Origin: Candidatus Brocadia carolinensis
GTDB taxonomy: Bacteria > Planctomycetota > Brocadiia > Brocadiales > Brocadiaceae
Direction: 5' to 3'
DNA: 36,068 nt
NCBI GenBank assembly: GCA_002009475.1
Contig: AYTS01000078.1
Location: 1-36,068, forward strand
In this document: piece by piece, positions 8,135 to 15,667 of the stretch
Position numbering within the stretch: position 1 is the stretch's first letter
Layout: every line of letters starts with the position of its first letter
Program-made: the position numbers and the translations under genes
The notes under the pieces: generated by a model
Told to the model about the DNA's origin: nothing
What the model saw: only the letters and a program-made list of their open reading frames with translations
Databases searched by the model: none

Positions 8135-8316
8135 ACCAATACGGATGACGGAATATTTTCTTTGCAGTTAACGCCTATAGAATCTTACCGTCTGAATCGT
8201 TGAATTCTATTGACTCTCCCGACATATTCGGCTATAGTAATCCCTTTATTTTTTGTAAATACCCGCATGGCAATCCTTGCTAAGGTGGAAGGAATATTAC
8301 AAAAGATTGAGTGAAT

Positions 8317-9712
8317 ATGAAACAAAAAAAAACTCTGGGGTGGTAGATTCGCAAAGCAAACGGCAGCCTCGGTTGAATCCTTTACCGAATCGGTTTCCTT
8401 CGACTGGCGACTTTATCAATATGATATTGAAGGGAGCATCGCCCACGCGACGATGCTTGCAAAGTGCAAGCTCATTACGGAAAAGGAAAAAGACGCAATC
8501 GTAAAAGGTCTGCAGGAAATTCTTGCTGAAATAGATGCCGGGAAGTTCAAGTTCAAAGAATCTCTCGAAGACGTTCATATGAATATTGAGTCGGCGCTGA
8601 TTGAGAGGATTGGCGAGGCCGGTAAAAAGCTCCACACTGCCCGGAGCCGGAACGATCAGGTTGCTCTCGACCTGCGGCTCTGGATGCGCGATCAGACACG
8701 CACAACGATACATTTTTTAATAGCATTACAAAGGGCATTGGTAACAAAAGGGAAAATGTTTTTTGAGTTCATCATGCCGGGTTTTACCCACCTTCAGCAT
8801 GCCCAGCCGGTGTTGTTATCCCATTACTTGCTGGCATATGTCGAGATGCTGGAACGGGATTCGACACGGCTCCGGGACTGTTTTGATCGGCTCAATACAT
8901 CACCCCTTGGTGCGTGTGCCCTTGCTGGTACAACGCTTCCAACGGATCCGCCGTTTACGGCAAAATTGCTGGGATTTAAAGGGGTTTGTGAAAACAGCAT
9001 GGATGCCGTAAGTGACAGGGACTTTTGTGTTGAGTTTACCTTTTGTCTCTCCATGATTGCCATGCATTTGTCCCGCCTGTGTGAGGAATGGATTATCTGG
9101 TGTAATGACGAGGTGAAGTTTGTCGAAATCAGCGACGCCTATTGCACGGGGTCCAGCATTATGCCGCAAAAAAAGAATCCTGATGTCCTTGAGTTGATCC
9201 GGGGGAAATGTGGCCGGGTGTTTGGCCATTTGACGGCATTGCTCACGTTGCTTAAAGGATTGCCGCTGAGTTACAACCGGGACATGCAGGAGGATAAGGT
9301 TGCGCTCTTTGATGCGTCAGACACGGTTCTGTCGTCGTTGTCCATTCTGACAGAGCTTGTGGCAAATACTAATTTTAACCGGGAACAGATGACGGCGGCT
9401 TGTGAGAAGGGGTTTATTGATGCGACTGCGTTAGCGGAATATCTGGTGAAAAAGGGGGTGCCGTTCCGGATGGCGCATGAGATTGTGGGGAAGATTGTAC
9501 GTGAATGTATTCGGGTGCATTGCAAGCTGACAGATTTGCAACTGGAAGGCTTTCAGGCATTTTCGTCCGTCATTGAAAAGGATGTGTATAAGGTGCTTGG
9601 TGTGGAGAATTGCATTAAAAATTACCGGAGTTATGGTTCTACTGCGCCGGGTTTTGCAAAAAAGCGTATTGCGTATTGGGAAAAAAAATTAATTACTGCA
9701 AAGGGTAAATGA
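8317..9712 (+). CDS. argH: Argininosuccinate lyase, frameshifted near the start
   Basis: Splits argininosuccinate to arginine and fumarate, the last step of arginine synthesis. The body carries HTARSRNDQVALD, TPLGACALAGTT-like SPLGACALAGTT, and the fumarase/aspartase signature GSSIMPQKKNPD. The continuous frame from an ATG at 8453 lacks the first 45 residues. Those are encoded just upstream: LWGGRFAKQT (the conserved WGGRF start) to DIEGSIAHATMLAK. The only suitable ATG, at 8317, is in another frame because of a run of nine A (8324-8332); eight A would give M-K-Q-K-K-L-W-G-G-R-F and a 464-residue protein, the normal size. It is followed after three bases by lysA. Because the enzyme is needed for arginine synthesis, a dead gene is unlikely. 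Confidence 0.88.
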
Positions 9713-9715
9713 TTT

Positions 9716-11008
9716 ATGGATACTTTTGAATACAGGGACAAGACGCTCTTCTGCGAGAAGGTAAAGATTGAAGATATTATTGCACAGGTGGGAACTCCTG
9801 TCTATATCTATAGCAAAAATGCGATTTTAACCCGTTATCATGAGCTAAAGACTGCCTTTGGTGATGTGGACACCCTGATCTGTTTTTCCGTTAAGTCTAA
9901 CTCTAACCTCTTTATTTGTAAAATATTGGCAGAGGTGGGATCGGGTTTTGATGTGGTCTCCGGAGGTGAGTTGTTCAGGGTAATCAAGGCCGGCGGTGAT
10001 CCATCAAGGATTGTCTTTGCCGGTGTAGGGAAAACTGACAGTGAAATCCGATATGCCCTCGGGAATGATATCTTTATGTTTAATGTGGAATCCCTGGCGG
10101 AACTTGAGCATATTAACCGGCTGGCAAAAGAAGCAGGCAAGGTGACAAAAGTGGCTTTGCGAATTAACCCGGATATTGACGCAAAAACCCATGCAAAGAC
10201 TACGACAGGGAAAAAGGAAAACAAATTCGGTATCGATTTTACCGAGGCAGAAAAACTGATTAAACAGTCAGCACAATATTCGGGCGTAGAACTCTGCGGA
10301 TTACACGTGCATTTAGGTTCGCCAATTTATACGGTTGATCCTTACGTGAGCGCCCTCCGGAAGATCGTAAAACTCATTGAAAAGTGCAGGGATGCGGGAC
10401 TGGACATTGAGTATATGAACATAGGGGGTGGCTATTGTATCTCGTACACGGGAGAAGAAGTAATGCTGCCAAAGGATTATGCGTTGAAGATTCTTCCGCT
10501 GGTGAAGGAGATGCAATGTAATCTTATTATGGAGCCCGGCCGGTATATTACCGGGAATTCCGGGATTTTAGTTACCCGGGTAACGTATACGAAAGAGACC
10601 CTGCACGGGAAAAAATTTGTTATTTGTGATGCTGCTATGAATGACTTAATCCGCCCGGCCCTGTATGATGCCTTTCACCGGATATGGCCGTTAAATGCGA
10701 GTATACAAATGCCAAAGGTGGAAGATACCAAGCAGGCAGGGATAAAAAAGGGTATGGAACTGGTGGATATTGTGGGTCCGGTATGTGAAAGCAGTGATGT
10801 GTTTGCCGCCCAAAGGGCATTGCCCAAAGTGGGAGAAGGGGATTTGCTGGCAATATTCAGCGCCGGTGCGTATGGTTTTTCAATGAGTTCTCAGTACAAT
10901 TCCCGTCCGCGTCCCTGTGAAGTGCTGGTAGATGGAGACCAATATCGCATTGTGAGAAAACGGGAAACGTACGAGGATTTAGTTAAGGGCGAAATTTTTA
11001 CAGAGTGA
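9716..11008 (+). CDS. lysA: Diaminopimelate decarboxylase
   Basis: A 430-residue PLP enzyme of fold type III that makes lysine from meso-diaminopimelate. Seen: GTPVYIYS at the start, the PLP lysine in CFSVKSNSN, FDVVSGGEL, the HLGSPI motif, EPGRYI for phosphate binding, and the substrate and PLP motif GPVCESSDVFA with the active-site cysteine. SAGAYGFSMSSQYNSRPRP near the C-terminus is typical. The start at 9716 lies three bases after the argH stop, so the two are translationally close. It is followed ten bases later by the precorrin-2 dehydrogenase gene in the same operon. Confidence 0.95.
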   Translation: MDTFEYRDKTLFCEKVKIEDIIAQVGTPVYIYSKNAILTRYHELKTAFGDVDTLICFSVKSNSNLFICKILAEVGSGFDVVSGGELFRVIKAGGDPSRIVFAGVGKTDSEIRYALGNDIFMFNVESLAELEHINRLAKEAGKVTKVALRINPDIDAKTHAKTTTGKKENKFGIDFTEAEKLIKQSAQYSGVELCGLHVHLGSPIYTVDPYVSALRKIVKLIEKCRDAGLDIEYMNIGGGYCISYTGEEVMLPKDYALKILPLVKEMQCNLIMEPGRYITGNSGILVTRVTYTKETLHGKKFVICDAAMNDLIRPALYDAFHRIWPLNASIQMPKVEDTKQAGIKKGMELVDIVGPVCESSDVFAAQRALPKVGEGDLLAIFSAGAYGFSMSSQYNSRPRPCEVLVDGDQYRIVRKRETYEDLVKGEIFTE

Positions 11009-11017
11009 TTCAATACG

Positions 11018-11659
11018 ATGGCAAGATATTATCCGATATTCCTGAATATTCAGGATAAGAAATGTGTGGTAGTGGGTGGTGGCAATGTTGCGTGGCGCAA
11101 GGTGTGCAGCCTGAAAGAGGCGGGCGCAAAAGTTACCGTGGTGTCGCCTGACTTTTGTCCGGAACTGGAAGGAGAGCCGGGAGTGGAACGGATTCGGCAG
11201 AAATACGATACGGGTATCCTGAAGGGGGCGGTCCTGGTGGTTGCCTCTACGGACGACAGTGCGGTGAACAAAAAGGTTTTTAGCGATGCTGTTGAGAGCG
11301 GAATTTTAGTGAATGTTGTGGATAAGCCGGATTTGTGTTCCTTTATTGTGCCGGCGTCTATTCAGCGCGGAGATCTCTGCATCAGTATCTCAACGGGTGG
11401 CGCAAGTCCTGCATTAGCCAGGAATATCAGAGAATACCTGGAAGGACAATTCGGTGAAGAATTTGATGAATTTACGAAACTTTTATCAGAGATGCGAAAG
11501 AAGATGCTTTTGGAAGTAAAGGATGACTCAATAAGGCGTGATATCTTACAGCGTATTGCGGGGTTTGATATCCTTGAAATAATAAAGCAGAAAGGTGTAG
11601 CGGTGGCGAAAAAAAGGATACTGGAAATCGTCTCTGAAAAAATGTCTGGCGGTAAATAA
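11018..11659 (+). CDS. Precorrin-2 dehydrogenase / sirohydrochlorin ferrochelatase (CysG N-terminal type)
   Basis: A 213-residue protein matching the N-terminal half of CysG and Met8p. It oxidizes precorrin-2 with NAD+ to sirohydrochlorin and may insert iron to give siroheme. Seen: YYPIFLNIQDKKCVVVGGGNVA with the NAD-binding glycine motif, then VVDKPDLCSFIVPA and ISISTGGASPALA, both diagnostic for this family. There is no methyltransferase domain. It sits ten bases after lysA and directly before the siroheme-dependent sulfite reductase gene, so it likely supplies that enzyme's cofactor; siroheme-derived heme synthesis is another possible use. Confidence 0.9.
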   Translation: MARYYPIFLNIQDKKCVVVGGGNVAWRKVCSLKEAGAKVTVVSPDFCPELEGEPGVERIRQKYDTGILKGAVLVVASTDDSAVNKKVFSDAVESGILVNVVDKPDLCSFIVPASIQRGDLCISISTGGASPALARNIREYLEGQFGEEFDEFTKLLSEMRKKMLLEVKDDSIRRDILQRIAGFDILEIIKQKGVAVAKKRILEIVSEKMSGGK

Positions 11660-11811
11660 GTCGGCAAAGTCTGTAGGCCTCTTTTTGCTTGCAAGATTTT
11701 TTTGAACGTGTTAAGATAAAACTGTTCAATTTACATTAGCAAACGTGTGGTTGGTGTTTTTTCATCGACTATTCGATTATGATTGGTTATCTCATAATGA
11801 TAGGAGTTTAA

Positions 11812-12702
11812 ATGGCTGAAAAGAGTGCGACACAGAGGGTAGACCTGAATGAATTGAAATCTGGCGGGTTTATAAAACAAAATCAGAAAGACCTTTTTAC
11901 GGTCAGGCTAAAGGTGCCAGGTGGACGGATTACTCCTGAAAAGATGTTAAAGATTGCGGAGGTTGCGAAGAAATACAGCCGGATGGGATATTGTCACTTA
12001 AGTTTCCGACAATCGGTGGAGATTGTTGGTGTGCATATCGATGACTTTGATGCCGTAATAAAAGAGTTGGCTACTGTGGGGCAAAAGGTTGCATCCTGCG
12101 GTCCGAGAGTCAGGGTGCCTACGGCATGTGGGGGCTGTGAATATAACCCCAATGGGATCATGGATACGCAATCCAAGGCATTGGAGGTTGACGAAAAGTT
12201 TTTTGGCATCCCGTGTCCCCATAAATTCAAGATGGGATTTTCTGGTTGTCCAATTGATTGCACGAGAACTCGCGAAATGGACTTGGGCTTTCAGGGTGTG
12301 GTTTATCCGGTATGGAGCAAGGATTTGTGTAACGGGTGTACTTTGTGCGCCAAAGCCTGTCAGGAGGGTGCGATTATTTCAGATAAAGAGGGCAGGCCGG
12401 TATTTGACGAATCCAAATGTGTGTATTGTGGGGACTGTATTCGTGCATGTCCAACGGACGCCTGGAAAGACAAGAAAAAGGGCTGGTTGGTCCGTACGGG
12501 CGGGAAGCATGGAAGACATCCGCGTGAGGCTGATGAAGTGTTAAATTTTTTACCTGACAATAAGGTGAATGATTTTGTTGATGCAACCGTAAAATGGTAT
12601 AAGGAACACGGCAAGCCCAAGGAAAGAATCGGTTCATGTATAGATCGGATTGGTTTGGAGAAGTTTAAAAAAGACGTTGTTGGCGCATTTATAAAAAACT
12701 GA
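11812..12702 (+). CDS. Siroheme sulfite reductase with two [4Fe-4S] ferredoxin clusters (AsrC-like)
   Basis: A 296-residue reductase. Residues 20-85 form the nitrite/sulfite reductase ferredoxin-like half domain (LKVPGGRITPEKM, CHLSFRQSVEI). The siroheme and [4Fe-4S] site is TACGGC near 106-109 with SGCPIDC near 146-150. Two [4Fe-4S] motifs follow, CNGCTLCAKAC near 173 and CVYCGDCIRACP near 203. The layout is that of AsrC and small archaeal Fsr/Dsr-like enzymes that reduce sulfite to sulfide, rather than the two-subunit DsrAB. A nitrite substrate cannot be excluded in this organism, but the sulfur genes downstream favor sulfite. AGGAG lies seven bases before the ATG. First gene of a tight run ending with the TusA-like gene. 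Confidence 0.82.
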   Translation: MAEKSATQRVDLNELKSGGFIKQNQKDLFTVRLKVPGGRITPEKMLKIAEVAKKYSRMGYCHLSFRQSVEIVGVHIDDFDAVIKELATVGQKVASCGPRVRVPTACGGCEYNPNGIMDTQSKALEVDEKFFGIPCPHKFKMGFSGCPIDCTRTREMDLGFQGVVYPVWSKDLCNGCTLCAKACQEGAIISDKEGRPVFDESKCVYCGDCIRACPTDAWKDKKKGWLVRTGGKHGRHPREADEVLNFLPDNKVNDFVDATVKWYKEHGKPKERIGSCIDRIGLEKFKKDVVGAFIKN

Positions 12703-12713
12703 CACAGGTTTTC

Positions 12714-13133
12714 ATGAAAGACAAGAAAAAATTTGTTATCTTTGCGCATAGCGGAACGTATGATAAATTGTATCAGATCATTACCTTGGCTATTACTGCT
12801 GCATCGATGGGAAGAGAGACGTATATTTTCCTGTTTTTTTGGGCATTGAAACGGTTTGCGAATGAAGAATTTGATCCCGCGAGGTTGGCGATTGAATGTG
12901 GTGTAGAAGGTGAAAAATTGTTTAAAAGAATGGAGGCAATTAATCCCATTTCACTCAAAGAGCTGCTTTGTGACGTGAGGGCTATGGGGAATTTAAAAGT
13001 TTACGCGTGTACCGGTGCTGTAAAACTGATGGAACTGGATGAGTCGGTTGTGAGAACAAAGGTAGACGATATTCTGGGATTGACGACGCTATTGGAAATG
13101 GCGGATGGTGCAGAAACTCAGTTGTTTATATGA
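12714..13133 (+). CDS. DsrE/DsrF-like sulfur-relay protein
   Basis: A 139-residue protein of the DsrE2-like family. Its N-terminal pattern (FVIFAHSGTYDKLYQIITLAITAASMG followed by a hydrophobic FFW strand) and the C-terminal VYACTGAVKLMELDESVV fit that family, in which the cysteine before the last helix carries a persulfide. Here that would be Cys99; another cysteine, Cys86, is in LLCDVRAMG. It starts 11 bases after the sulfite reductase gene, so it is a candidate to receive or hand on reduced sulfur. Function is inferred from family and position. Confidence 0.75.
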   Translation: MKDKKKFVIFAHSGTYDKLYQIITLAITAASMGRETYIFLFFWALKRFANEEFDPARLAIECGVEGEKLFKRMEAINPISLKELLCDVRAMGNLKVYACTGAVKLMELDESVVRTKVDDILGLTTLLEMADGAETQLFI

Positions 13134-13191
13134 TGGAAGATGCGGTTACATCAGAACAATCTGTGTGGCGGAAAAAAAGGAGAAGAAGGAT

Positions 13192-14124
13192 ATGAAGTAC
13201 CTGTCGGAGAAGATTGGAAATCCTTCGATTTTGGATAAAATAGGGAATACTCCTCTTTTCAAGGTTAACCGGATAGCGCGGGAGCTAAAAAATGACGATG
13301 TGGAAATCTATGTCAAGGCAGAGTGGTTGAATCCTGGCGGCTCGGTAAAGGATCGTCCTGCTTTAGGGATTATAGAAGATGCTGAAAAATCAGGGAAATT
13401 AACTAGGGAAAAAATTATTATAGATTCTACCTCAGGGAATACGGGCATTGCTTATGCCCTTATCGGCGCAACGAAAGGATACCGGGTCACTTTAGTAATG
13501 CCTTTAAACGTTAGTGAGGAAAGAAAGAGGATTGTGCATGCCTTTGGCGCTACTATGGTGTTTACGGATCCCTTGCTGGGTTCTGATGGAGCAATGCTGG
13601 AAGCGAAAAGGATCGTGACCGAAAATCCTTCAAAATATTTTTACGCAGATCAATATAACAATCACGCCAATTGGAAGTCGCATTTTGAAACGACCGGTGT
13701 GGAGGTATGGGAACAAACTGCAGGCGGTGTGACCCATTTTGTTGCGTGTTTGGGTACCAGTGGTACTCTTATGGGTACCGGCAGGCGTTTAAAGGAATAT
13801 AATCCCGATATTCAGGTAATTGCTGTTGAACCAGCTACTCCAATTCATGGATTAGAAGGGATGAAACACATGGACACTTCAATTCACCCGGGTATTTATA
13901 ACGATCAATTTCCCGACAGGAAGATCGCGGTAGAAACGGAAGACGCCTATGATGCGGTGAAAAGGCTTGCATCTGAAGAAGGTTTTTTCGTGGGATATTC
14001 TTCCGGTGCGGCTATCGTGGCATCCTTAAAGGTTGCGAATGAAATTGAAACTGGCATGGTGGTTACGGTCTTTCCTGACAGAGGGGATCGTTATTTGAGT
14101 ACGAGTTTTTGGGCGCTTGGGTAG
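13192..14124 (+). CDS. cysM: Cysteine synthase (CysK/CysM family)
   Basis: A 310-residue PLP enzyme of the beta-family. Seen: the PLP lysine in NPGGSVKDRPA, the substrate loop STSGNTGIA, the phosphate-binding GTSGTLMGTGRRL, and VFPDRGDRYLST at the C-terminus. It would make cysteine by adding a sulfide equivalent to an activated serine (O-acetyl- or O-phosphoserine). The ATG at 13192 has a strong AAGGAGAAGAAGG ribosome site and is preferred over the longer frame from 13105, which would overlap the previous gene. The JAMM protease gene directly downstream suggests CysM-type use of a protein-bound thiocarboxylate, but residues that would decide this were not identified. Confidence 0.88.
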   Translation: MKYLSEKIGNPSILDKIGNTPLFKVNRIARELKNDDVEIYVKAEWLNPGGSVKDRPALGIIEDAEKSGKLTREKIIIDSTSGNTGIAYALIGATKGYRVTLVMPLNVSEERKRIVHAFGATMVFTDPLLGSDGAMLEAKRIVTENPSKYFYADQYNNHANWKSHFETTGVEVWEQTAGGVTHFVACLGTSGTLMGTGRRLKEYNPDIQVIAVEPATPIHGLEGMKHMDTSIHPGIYNDQFPDRKIAVETEDAYDAVKRLASEEGFFVGYSSGAAIVASLKVANEIETGMVVTVFPDRGDRYLSTSFWALG

Positions 14125-14158
14125 ATAAAATACCGATTGCAATTCGTAGGGGATGGGA

Positions 14159-14609
14159 ATGTTGTGTATTGATGCTCATATGTTCCGAGAAATCGGGAAT
14201 GAAGCAAAAAAAAAGCTATCCGATGGAATGTTGTGGGCTGTTAATTGGTACGAATACCTCTGAAAAAATGGTGGTAGAAGTTCGTTCCATACAAAATACG
14301 AATACGGAAAGGACACATGACAGATATGAAATAAATGGCAGGGAGTTTGATAAAGCCGACAAGGAGGCAAAGCGAAAGGGACTTCAGATCATTGGCATTT
14401 ATCACTCCCATCCTGATCATCCTGCCATTCCATCAGCTTTCGATACCGAGCATGCCTGGTGCGGTTATTCTTACCTGATAGCTGCTGTAGAAAAAGGGGA
14501 GTTGCTTGGGGCCAGGTCGTGGGTTTTTGATGAAGATAAAAAGCAATTTCAAGAAGAAGAAATACATGTGCTCAATGGAGACGGTGGATATGACAGACGG
14601 CAGAAGTAA
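14159..14609 (+). CDS. JAMM/MPN metalloprotease (Mec-like), frameshifted near the start
   Basis: With one base corrected it encodes 149 residues of a JAB1/MPN/Mov34 domain. The zinc motif H-x-H-x7-S-x2-D is complete: HSHPDHPAIPSAFD with His82, His84, Ser92 and Asp95, and the upstream Glu23 lies in PMECCGLLIG. Bacterial members such as Mec cut an amino acid or peptide from the C-terminus of a ubiquitin-like sulfur carrier. The start ATG at 14159 follows a good AGGGGAT ribosome site, but a run of nine A (14206-14214) moves the frame; eight A would join GNEAKK to SYPMECCG. The longer continuous frame from 14109 overlaps the cysteine synthase gene and looks artificial. It sits between the cysteine synthase and TusA-like genes. 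Confidence 0.82.
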
Positions 14610-14675
14610 TTTCCATGAGTCTCTTGATACCGGTATGAGAAATTATTCCCGAAAGGTAATATTTTAGGTTTTAAA

Positions 14676-14921
14676 ATGGCAGAGGAAGAAAAGATTAGTC
14701 CCGACGATAAAATTGATCTCAGAGGAGTGCTATGCCCCATTAATTTTGTAAAAACAAAGTTAAAACTGGAAATGATGGATTCTGGCCAGATTTTAGAGGT
14801 GATATTAGATGATGGTGAGCCTATCAGGAGTGTTCCACGGAGTATTAAGGAAGAAGGGCATAAAATTATAAAAGTCGAAAATGTTGAGAATATGTATCGC
14901 TTATTGATTAAAAAATCGTAA
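14676..14921 (+). CDS. TusA/SirA-like sulfur carrier
   Basis: An 81-residue protein of the TusA family, which carries sulfur as a persulfide on one cysteine. Seen: DLRGVLCPINFVKTK with the active cysteine at position 20 (CPIN, where the second proline of the CPxP motif is asparagine), then EVILDDGEPIRSVPRSIKEEGH, the typical second half. It lacks the C-terminal Gly-Gly of ThiS/CysO carriers, so it would use a different chemistry. It ends the sulfur gene run and may pass sulfur from the DsrE-like protein or elsewhere to cysteine or cofactor synthesis. Confidence 0.85.
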   Translation: MAEEEKISPDDKIDLRGVLCPINFVKTKLKLEMMDSGQILEVILDDGEPIRSVPRSIKEEGHKIIKVENVENMYRLLIKKS

Positions 14922-14955
14922 AATATAAATATGGATTTTTTTTCGTAAATTATCC

Positions 14956-14982
14956 TTGACTTTTCTTATCGATAAATATAAT
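14956..14982 (+). promoter_or_regulatory. Candidate sigma-70-type promoter of the Rieske/cytochrome b operon
   Basis: TTGACT (14956-14961) and a perfect TATAAT (14977-14982) are separated by 15 bases, a bit short of the ideal 17. The leader to the Rieske start would be about 105 bases. No other comparably good pair was seen in this gap. Confidence 0.45.
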
Positions 14983-15094
14983 ATTCGCCATTCGGAGATG
15001 ATGGTGAGTTTTTACCTACAGGTAGAGAAAATTATCCATAGAAGACGCTTACCTATTTAATAAAAATAGCGGTTTTTAACCGCGGGAGGTTGTT

Positions 15095-15612
15095 ATGGAG
15101 ACAAAAGAAAAGAGAAAAAATTTTACATCAGAGAGTGAAGGGGGTATTTGGTTTACTTTTTCCCGGAGAAATATTTTAACTTTGGCCGGGTGGGGATTGT
15201 TTTTTGCCACTATTGGTGCATACCTGATGCAAATCATGGGATACAAAGGGTACTTTTACCCAAAGGTACTTTTTGAACCTTCTCCGCGGTTTTCCGTTGG
15301 GGAGCCGAAATCCTTTTTAGAAAATTCAGTTACAACGCTCAAAGCAAGGAAAATATTTATTGTACACGACGGGAATAGTTTTAAAGCTATTTCGTGGTAT
15401 GCCAGCATTTGGGGTGTGCAGTAGAATTTTCCAAGGAAAAAAATATCTATGAGTGTCCATGTCATGGAAGTAAATATTATCGAAATGGCGTGAACTTTGC
15501 TGGCCCTGCTCCTCGGCCACTTAATCATTTTGAAATAGTTCTGGATGACAGCGGTAAATTGATTGTAGATACGAGTAAAATTGTACCACTTGAAACGGAG
15601 TTAGTTGTATAG
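15095..15612 (+). CDS. Rieske iron-sulfur protein, frameshifted before the cluster motif
   Basis: With one base restored this encodes about 172 residues of the Rieske subunit of a bc-type complex. FSRRNILTLAGWGLFF is a twin-arginine-type signal anchor. The [2Fe-2S] ligands are in CQHLGC and CPCHGS, followed by FAGPAPRPL, all canonical. The first frame runs from 15095 (GGGAGG ribosome site) to IFIVHDGNSFKAIS; there it must shift to read VVCQHLGC, because one base is missing near 15393 (TTC-GTG should be TCN-GTG). Without correction the protein ends at 15424 before any cluster ligand. This break is not in a homopolymer. First gene of the six-gene respiratory operon. Confidence 0.85.
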
Positions 15613-15667
15613 TCATGTGATAGTATATAATAAGCAAGAATATTTTTTTAGAAAGTCAGTGTGTTTT

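Noticed and set aside
8270..8317. 15-codon peptide MAILAKVEGILQKIE upstream of argH as an arginine leader peptide
   Set aside because: No run of arginine codons and no attenuator hairpins; probably chance.
13105..13191. Extended N-terminus of the cysteine synthase
   Set aside because: It overlaps the DsrE-like gene in another frame and has no homology; the ATG at 13192 has an excellent ribosome site.
14109..14205. Extended N-terminus of the JAMM protease in the uninterrupted frame
   Set aside because: It overlaps the cysteine synthase end; the other frame from 14159 gives a family-like N-terminus and a good ribosome site.
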